The translations under genes were made by a program, and so were the position numbers. From assembly GCF_001039355.2 (NCBI RefSeq), contig NW_019775773.1, positions 1 to 62,000 of the forward strand: a stretch of DNA of 62,000 nucleotides, in the 5' to 3' direction. A model generated the notes under the pieces. That model was not told the DNA's origin, made no database searches, and saw nothing but the letters and a program-made list of their open reading frames with translations. Source of the DNA: Lingula anatina (Eukaryota > Brachiopoda > Lingulata > Lingulida > Lingulidae). Positions 53,719 through 62,000 of this stretch are shown here, one piece after another (position 1 is the stretch's first letter; each line of letters opens with the position of its first letter).

Positions 53719-56700
53719 AATAATAATAATATAAAACAAAATAATAAATAGATTAATAAATAAAATTGCTCAATAGAGCATGGGCTTGAGAGATATATAA
53801 TATTTCAATAATACAATCATGAAATGAGGGAACTGGGAATATTTGGTGGGGGGTGGGGGGCATGGATGGAGAATCCCCCATACACTCATGCTATTGCCTA
53901 TACATAGATCTAACAAATATTTTTAAAATAATCTTTTTTTATGGTCTCCAGTGCTTAGATATTGACACTGAAATACTTTTTCAGCATAGTATGATAGTAA
54001 CTGTCTGTGTTTTAACTCATGTCTGTAAACATTCCTTCAGTGCCTTAAATTACATAGCTAAGGATTTCTAACCAGAGTTCTATGTGGTTATTAACCACTC
54101 AAGTAGCCTACATGGTATATCACTGACAATGATAATTTCAAACCTTCAGGAATTTTCTTACATATAAACAATTAACAGGATACTTATTCTGGGTCTATCA
54201 TCTATCTACAAAAAATAAATAAATAAATAAATAACAATAATAATAAATAAATAAATAAATATATAAAAATTGAAATAAAAATCTCCAAACTTGTGGACAA
54301 AAAGTTACCATAAACAAACTAACAAATGCACAAACACAAATGAGCAGAGTAAAAAAAAAATTTTAAGTAGTAATTAAGTAGATAAATATAAAAATTAATA
54401 ATCAACAGTACATACAATATTATTTTAATCTGTAATGTTAAAGTAATAAATTACTTTCCAAACATTTTCTGGTATTTCAGCAAGTTTACCTTGTACATCT
54501 GACATAAACAGACAATTTCATTGCTGATTAATTTCCTGTCTAGTAATTGTTGATTTCAAATGAAGTGTCATATCATGACCAGACATCTGCACCTTCCTCT
54601 AGATGTCAGCACTCACCACAGTTGTTTGACATTTTTACTTGAAGGTGTCATTGTAATTAACATTTAAGGAAATTGAACATTACGTTATAACTAATAACAG
54701 GGAAAGTTTTCTTTTTTTTAATATGAAATGCAGCTTTAGTGATAAGATTTCTTCTTAGTCAAGTGTACAATTTTCAATTTGGCTTTAAAAATCCTCAATA
54801 TTTTAGTCCCTCACACCTAATATTTTTAACTTAGTAGTATTCAATAAGTCAAAATGTTTGGGAATTTTCAAATAAAATTCATCAAAATCAGAAATATGAC
54901 TCAAGTCTGAGAAATCATGTCTTCAGTCTGCAGTCTTTTACTGTGATAATTAAACCATACCAGATCTTGGCTGATCAAATGTAAGAAAGTACAGTAGCCC
55001 ATGCCAGCTGTGATTGAAAAAAGGATTGGATTACAATGCAGCATACGTCAGCAACTAATGGTTCAACTTGATCTCTTGACCCTAGTTATTTGGTTTGCTC
55101 AACTCCTCTAACTTTTAGATTCCCATTTAATTGTTGTGAATGTTATTAAACTTATTGTTTTGGTTTTATTTATTGAAGCTTTCTTTAAGAGCCTTAAGAA
55201 TATATACATACATATATACCGTGCATATGTGTATTCTTATGTGTCCAGATTGTAACTTTTGTGTTTTTCACCAGTATACAACACCCACACACATATCAAT
55301 TTCAAGTGTCTGGTTTCTATTCATGAGATCTTTTAGGGAAATTACATTATAAGCTTGAAAGTCAAAGAAATAGACAGGCATATGGGTGACAAATGTGAAT
55401 AATTTGGAACATACAACATGACATTTGTACACATAAGAATGATATATTCAAATGGAAGCTCTGACATGTAGACTGGGACAAAAGGCTTTAATAAATTAAC
55501 ATTTGAAATTCACATAAATATCTTTCATCAGCTAGAACAAGAAAAAACAGACTTGGGTAATGTATTGTAGCATAGGTTATGAAGAGAGAAATGTACATGT
55601 TTATTTAAGTTCCCAATGGAAAGTTTAACTAAAATATTTCACAGAAACATTCTAATGACTCTAATTTCATAATAAAAGATAAGCTTAATACCTGAATAAT
55701 GTTAATGCTGGAGGTGGTATCCCCTTCATATGTCTCCGGAACTTCTTCAATGTAAAGCTAGCCAGATTGGGTGTTGGGTTCCAAATTTTTTATGAATCAA
55801 AATATAACAATCAGTCCTGGATACTAGAATCCCTTAGGCTACTATTAAAATGTGATCTCTTTTGGCACTTTGTTCCATGCCTTTAAGTGAATTCTCAGTA
55901 GAAAATGGACTTCCTATGAGTCCTTATATCACATGTGACTGCATCTACGTCAATGGCTGGCCCCGCTGACCTCAGCGTTTCCTCCATAGAACCACACTGT
56001 TCCCCTTTATCTGAGGAAAGTGTGTGACAACCTCCATTACTCTCACACTGCTTAGATACCACAGGTAGGATACCGAGACATCTGTACGTCAAAAAACCAT
56101 AGGAAAGAAGATTATAATAAACAAATCTCTACCCTGGGAAATGTTTCAAGTTGTTTGTAGAGATGGAAAATTGTAAGCAGATTTTTTAACTGAGTGTTCC
56201 AGCAAGTATTGGACTTTATCTACCACATGTTCCCAGCTGGTGTGTGGTGGACCTCAAATTTAACTTATACCACTTAAATAGCATAGACAGGATCCCTTTC
56301 AGTGTAGAATTAAAGGAGACAAAAACTTGTTATGCTGTTTTTCATTTAAATCCAAGACACATTTTAAAGCAATTTAATCAAAATTCATTATAGGTGTGGA
56401 ATTTTTATGTTTCTGATAGACATACGCATATCACCTCAAATGCAGAAGATAAGATGTTATTTACAATTGTTTTAAGGACGAGTCCCCCTTTCTGATCCCA
56501 AAGAGAAATTAAGGGGTTGGCCAAGTAGAAGGCATCCTAAAACTACTCCATCAACAACAACCCATCCCAGATACCATATTTTGATCATTTACCTACAAGA
56601 ATTCAATGTACCAGAATTTTCAACACAGATTTTTAGTAAACGTACTTAAAACTTAAAAGGACTATTATTTACAGCAAAAATCAGAACAGTTAGACCGTTA

Positions 56701-57525
56701 TTTACAAATATGTTTCTTTGGGTATCATAAACAACCTTGGGATCCTTCATCCCATGTGTGACCTATACATAAATATTGATGAACAGCAAGATCAGTATTT
56801 CCCACTGGGCTACATGATGTGCAAATATAATGCAAGCACAAGGAAAATGTGGCTCAATTTTTCTGTGAGCTTTGATTTCCCCAAACAATTGCCACTGACC
56901 ACACCACACCTCCCATAAAATAAAGTACCGTTACTCTCAGATGTATATATCTGCAGGAACTTCACTCTTTTATTTTCCACAGTCGGTACCATTGGTCGGC
57001 ACAAGAAGTGTACTTCTGTTTATCAATGAGAGACTGCATTAATGCTAAGACTGTTTTATGAAAGTAATTAATCAGACAACTTGATGAAATAGACTCTATT
57101 GCACATTGCGGAATTAGTCTAAATGATGATGCATTGTAGTCACACATCTAGTCAAAAACAGTCCTGAACTAAACTCAACTTATATGCAAAAACTGACTTT
57201 GTTTCTATACTTTAACTTCAAAATAATGTAAGTGATGTAAAAAGGAGCTGTATAATTGCCCATATCAATTTTAATATCTTTGTAAGTATATCATTACTGT
57301 ATGCACTACAGCAGCAGCCCATGTGACTATAATCATCTAAAAATGGAGATAAAAGCTAGTCCCATTGGAGTCTGTTTCACAAAAAGTCAAGATTTTTGGC
57401 ATAATCTTAGTCTACAAAGACTGACAAAGAATATAAAAGCTGCTTATCTAATTTTTTTTGGTCTTCATACTAAAGCAAATTGTGACAGTCTTGATGAAGG
57501 TTTTTATTCTCAATGAAGACAATTA
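51418..57525. other. Upstream flank of PDE4, no supported gene
   Basis: Presumably PDE4 5' UTR and promoter next to 51417, then AT-rich intergenic DNA with (AAAT)n tracts near 53656-53720 and 54212-54260. A GC-richer minus-strand frame at 55895-56092 (SSDKGEQCGSMEETLRSAGP) is preceded by a plausible acceptor but has no clear donor; it could be a further upstream exon. Confidence 0.5.
53656..53720. repeat. (AAAT)n microsatellite
   Basis: About 16 tetranucleotide units followed by a degenerate AAT tract. Confidence 0.95.
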
Positions 57526-58212
57526 CCCCATTCACACGAGACACTTTCAATCGCGATTAATGCCAAATCGCGATTCTATCGATGTAAAGCTTCTAGCGTG
57601 AACGCAGTAGAGACGCCAAATCGCGATTCAAATTAATCCTACTCGAGAGGTGGATTCTATCGATGTAAACTTAAATAGCGATATAAAATTTCCTAGTGAG
57701 AACGGGATCGATGTTAATACCGGAAGTTGAGGACTTAAGGCGCGTGCACAGTTTCTATCGAAAGTACAATACAATACAATACAATAAATTTTATTTCATG
57801 TCGGGTATAAATTGAAACGAAACATTAGCTAAATACAGCTATTCACCGACTGGAAAGTCAAAGAAAACAAACTGTCCACGCAATTTCAAGTTTCTTCGCA
57901 GTCAGCAAAATGGCCAAGAGGACGTACTGGTCTGAAAACTCAGTGGCAGCATAACTAAATATTTGGGCCGATGAGAGTATTAAACAGAAAATAAACCGTA
58001 CACACCGAAAGCATGGTCTTGAAGGCAGCTACTGCGCATGATCAACAGGATAAACTGTGACTCCCCTAGCGAGCGCAGTTCCAATTACCAGATCTAGCAA
58101 GGTAAATCGCGATTTGTTTTTACATGTGTGAACGCAAAAAAAGTGAATTTAGCTAAGCGCGTTAGAATCGCGATTCCCTTAATCTCGATTAACCATGTAG
58201 GTGTGAATGGGG
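57526..58212. mobile_element. Decayed PIF/Harbinger-like TIR element, 687 bp
   Basis: Ends are CCCCATTCACAC and GTGTGAATGGGG, with further AATCGCGATT motifs inside both ends. Flanks are TTA and CTA, one mismatch from the TWA target duplication used by PIF/Harbinger. The interior has (ACAAT)n near 57764 and a frame resembling the Myb/SANT-like protein of such elements. No transposase is seen. Confidence 0.6.
57910..58045 (+). pseudogene. Broken Myb/SANT-like domain fragment
   Basis: From ATG at 57910 the frame reads MAKRTYWSENSVAA, then a TAA, then LNIWADESIKQKINRTHRKH in the same frame. The pattern W-S-E...L-x-IW-x-DE-x-I...R is typical of Myb/SANT-like (MADF-type) DNA-binding domains carried by Harbinger elements. 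The TAA makes it non-functional. It is domesticated or dead cargo of the surrounding element. Confidence 0.5.
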
Positions 58213-58259
58213 CTATAATAGCTCATGTAGGCATGTCAAGTCATTCTTAAAATCTCATA

Positions 58260-58456
58260 TAGGGCCCACCCCATTTGAAAACCATGTCCCTTAACCCCTA
58301 ATGGTCTCCCCGTCTACCACACATGTCAGCCCTGCAGGAGCCTGGCAATTAAAGCTGAGAATTAATCTATTTATTTGATAGGCCCTTGCAGGCCATGTGG
58401 TTGGTGGGGAGACCATTAAGGGATAAGTGGCCTTGCTTATAAGTGGGGTCAGCTGT
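58260..58456. repeat. Imperfect palindromic (foldback) repeat
   Basis: Left arm near 58287-58340 (CCTAATGGTCTCCCC, then CTACCACACATG and CCTGCAGG) is mirrored by the right arm near 58386-58440 (TTGCAGG, CATGTGGT, GGGGAGACCATTAAGGG). Arms are about 50 bp with several mismatches. No coding sequence. Confidence 0.6.
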
Positions 58457-58548
58457 ATTTGATCCACGGACCAGTTAGCCTGTAGATGATCTTTTCCAGC
58501 TATTTGTGGCCATGGAGAGCATTCACAAACAGTTGGTCAACCAACTTC

Positions 58549-58632
58549 AAAGCTTACCACATAATCCGTTATAGACACTGAATAGATTCCCAGCGGGGAT
58601 TATGCAGCAAGATTTCAGCCATATTAGTCTGG
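58549..58632 (+). repeat. Dispersed repeat, partner of 60255-60332
   Basis: Shares AAAGCTT, TAGACACTGAATAGATTCCC and GCCATATT in the same order and spacing with 60255-60332. Confidence 0.65.
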
Positions 58633-58787
58633 GAAGCAAATGGTTGGAATGCTCTCTTAGACAAAAACAGTGAAGTTACGTATTCCAATTTCAGCAAATT
58701 AAAAAAAATAATGCAGCACACCCTGTCCTCAATGCAGAGTAAAACAAAACCATACAACCAGTCTTTTCAGAAACTGAATATCCAAAG

Positions 58788-58789
<2 letters not shown>

Positions 58790-58835
<46 letters not shown>
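58790..58835. repeat. (AAT)n microsatellite
   Basis: About 15 trinucleotide units. Confidence 0.97.
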
Positions 58836-58836
<1 letters not shown>

Positions 58837-60226
58837 TGTGCAGCTTACTACAGCATATTTCATGGAGAAAAAAAGCATACTGTGGGATCTAATTTGCTCC
58901 CTTTGGTGATGATGTCATAATTTACATAATCTCCCAATATTGTATGCAATGACTTAGGTAGCTGGTTGTAACTATACAAGGCATCAGGCTTTCAACTCTC
59001 CTCACTGTTTTTCTACATGTACCTAAGGTTTCACAGAAAAAAAGTCATAGGAATTTTTTGAGCATCATACATGGGAGCTAAGAGAAGACATCTAGTGAAT
59101 CGATATTTCTCAAATAAGAATGTCACGGCTGCCATAACCTTCCCAAGAAGTAATAAAAAAGATGAAAAATTCAGTACTTTAATATGAAAATTTGACAGGT
59201 TTTTGATGAGGAATCTTTGTGTCGAAGGATTCACATGTTTGAACAAACATCAAAATGCAACACTGACAGTGACAGATAATCTTATAAGATGAACCTGTAT
59301 TTCAGTGTCAAAGAGTTTAATGTCACAAAATGATGATGGTTTCAATGATTAGGTTTTCCTATATCTACTTTAGCACACATTCAAAAATCTTTTAGGATTA
59401 TTGCAAAGAACAATGTTCATTGACAAACTGACAATATGGGTATCAACTACAAAGCGATAAGGCACATAATGAAACTTTTGTCTTAAAAGATCATTTATGA
59501 AAAAAACATAATAAATAATTAAGGATAGTCTAAAATGAACAATAATTTTTGTGTGCTTTGTATTTAATAATTTTTATTTGGTTTATTGTTTCTGAAGGAG
59601 GGGTGTACTAAGAGTTAGTGCAGAAATTAAAATATTTGGAACCAATCAATTAGAAAATAGAAATTGTAATTACGAGAATCTTTGTGACATTCTTAAATTC
59701 ATAGCAAAATATCAACTTTAAGTTTATGTAAATTTTTATGTATACATGTTTGATCCCTGAAAAAAATGATTGTATTAAAGGTCATGAGGTGCAAATTATT
59801 AATTTATTAGTAAATTAGGAATTTCTAACGGAAATGAAACACACAGTATTAACTACATACATTTCCTGGATTTAATGTTTAATAGTATACTCAAACGTCA
59901 TGAGGTACAATAGTAACTGTAATATTTATTATGACAAACCCATAATACCGCAGTCATTATAGGACTACATTAATGTATTTCCATTTGAAACCTCCCAAAC
60001 CTTATTCCTGTGAAATGTAAGGGAGGTGCACTAACTTATGTTCCTATACACTCAGTGCACTATTTTATGATTAATGTTTCTGGTAAAAATAATAAAATTC
60101 AAACTGACCATTGCAGTTTTACAGGCAACTGGCTTATAAGTAATGGATGTTCCAGCAAACTTTTCTGAACTGTAACTAGTCCTTCCTCTGTAATATATCA
60201 CCTGACTGAGGCCTCAGTCAGAACAG

Positions 60227-60355
60227 GGGACTAACTAGTCCGTGGGTCAAATAAAAAGCTTGCCATCTAATCTGCTAATAGACACTGAATAGATTCCCTG
60301 TGGGGAAGTATTCAAGTGGGTCCGCCATATTTGACCCTCCAACAAGTTAGTCCAC
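60227..60355 (+). mobile_element. Small TIR repeat, about 130 bp
   Basis: Left end ACTAACTAGTCCGTGGGTCA is mirrored, with mismatches, by the right end TTGACCCTCC...AAGTTAGTCC. The interior matches 58549-58632. A perfect 20-bp palindrome (60202-60221) abuts it. MITE-like; family unknown. Confidence 0.5.
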
Positions 60356-60360
60356 TGTTC

Positions 60361-62000
60361 TGAATGCTGCCTGAGAAACTGGTACCATCCTTTGTAAAGA
60401 TGGTGGAATTCTATGAATGTGCACTTGTGGCGTCAATAAAAATGATAGTTTGTAAAATGTAACACATATTGATTATATGCCATCAGGCATGGGAGAAAAA
60501 ACTAGTATATTCAGTGACATGATTTTTGAGCAGTTTTCATAGGATCTTCACTTCTGTGTGTGTATGTATATATGTGTTTGTGCATGTGTGTATATGTGTA
60601 TGTGTGTTCATGTCCACTAAGAAAAAAATATCTTATAACACATAATTATATACATACATAAATACAAACATAGAAAATAAACCTAATTTATTTATTTTAT
60701 TTATGGTTGCAATATTTCTTTGTCCAGGATGCATCTGGATGTAAACAATATCCTATACATTTTCACTAAAATATGATACGAGACATGATTAAAATAATTT
60801 GCCTATGAAATAGATAAGGTAAATGATAAGAGAGGGTTGTGGAGCTTTACAGGATTATTGATGATATGGATTCAAGACAATTACCAGTATCACCTCTATT
60901 TCATGTAAAGCTCAGGGATGAGGACACATTATTGAAGCTCTAAAAATAATTTGCTATGACAATATAAATATCATTACTAAAAAAAAAAAAAAAAAAAAAA
61001 GAACTCAGAGAGTGTATACCTCTACCAAGACAATTAAGGAACTACTGACCATTCATTAATAAATGGATCATCATCAAAACGATATCACTTTTGAAGCTGC
61101 TTATTTCTGACTTGTCCTAAAAATTTTATCAAAATTCAGCAACAACTTTTAGAGTTAGACTGGAGACAAACAAACAAACAAACAAACAAACAAATGGGTG
61201 TGGAAACTCCTTTGCAGAGGTAATAAAAGTTTAAAGTTACAGTTACTGCCTAGTTCTATGGTAAGCTTTCAAATAACCACAACTTTTATTAATGGGGAAA
61301 TATTTTGATTTAGCCATATTGTATAAGCTGAATACATCTTCCACTGACTTACATGGCTTTAGTTGGTTCTTGCACCTCTTCACTTGACTGAGTTCAGTTA
61401 ATTACATGTCTAGAGGAGAGTGTTTCATATATAGTATGTATAAAATCTCTTTTCAATTACTGTTACTAATCTTTCAGCAGAATTCATGCACTTTTAAAGA
61501 GTGAGAAGTGACACTTACATATCTATATTTTAAAATAAAATTTTGTTATAACTAAATAATGGTTTGAAATAAGTAACCATATATATTACATGCAAGTAAT
61601 ATTGTGGAGGCAAAATAAAAGTTACACAGGTGATCTAAATTGGTGCTGCTTTGTAAAAACTTCCCGTCAAAAATCTCAGCTACTGCACCATTTTTTTCAA
61701 AGAACTTTAAACCAGATAATATCCTGATTTTAGTGAACGGAAACCTGGAATGGACTTTAAAATGTCTCAATGCCTTTTTGAGCACTTGTAATAGAGATAT
61801 AGAGAGATGGAGAATTTTTTTTATTTATTTATTTTTTTTTTTGGGGGGGGGGGGCTCCAAATGAGACTGAGCATATAACATTTTAATTAGCACCAGATTA
61901 AATTATAATTACCAAATGAAAACCATCTGTGTGCATTGCCTATCAATTTATTTCAAAATAGCTTTACTTTTTAATAACCAGTTATTTTAATTTTGTTCTA
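60361..62000. other. AT-rich intergenic DNA
   Basis: No coding feature supported. It contains a GT-rich stretch near 60555-60610, poly-A (60980-61000), an (AAAC)n tract (61167-61194) and a poly-T/poly-G junction (about 61815-61853). Confidence 0.6.

Overview
This is animal nuclear DNA: AT-rich (by eye), with long introns, GT-AG splice sites, microsatellites, MITE-like elements and two assembly gaps. The two protein-coding genes have typical metazoan exon structures. The repeat load (a Helentron/HINE-like element with a satellite core, and GGGGCAGATCC-type inverted-repeat elements) suggests a marine invertebrate, perhaps a mollusc or another lophotrochozoan. That placement is an inference with low confidence.

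Layout. 1-2280: AT-rich upstream DNA with no gene that I can support. 2588-14951, plus strand: a complete 18-exon fatty-acid amide hydrolase (FAAH, amidase-signature family) of about 587 residues, with an N-terminal membrane segment and the catalytic triad K152/S227/S251. Intron 1 holds a Helentron-like element. A 1,433-bp block carrying exon 2 is present twice, head to tail across a single N, and looks like an assembly duplication. 14952-18544: convergent 3' flanks. 18545-51417, minus strand: a complete 14-exon long-form cAMP phosphodiesterase of the PDE4/dunce family (714 residues; UCR1, UCR2 and catalytic domain, all metal ligands and the invariant Gln present). 51418-62000: upstream of PDE4, with MITEs, a decayed Harbinger-type element and microsatellites, and no confident gene.

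How the genes relate. FAAH degrades fatty-acid amide messengers and PDE4 degrades cAMP. They are tail-to-tail neighbours. Nothing in the sequence shows a functional link beyond possible 3' UTR overlap.

Most useful leads. (1) Four previously unflagged candidate alternative first exons lie inside the PDE4 introns (22423-22532, 29510-29658, 41682-41761, 44474-44584). Each starts with ATG and ends at a GT donor. The first three end in the phase needed by the next UCR exon; the fourth ends in the phase needed for a PDE4A1-like supershort form. (2) Nuclear-receptor-like DR1 motifs are repeated in the satellite core of the element in FAAH intron 1. (3) Tandem duplication of the FAAH 5' end left a start-codon-less decoy. 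(4) A phase conflict at FAAH exon 9/10 lies near an assembly gap. I found no evidence of a wholly new system. All intron-exon calls come from manual translation and need transcript support.
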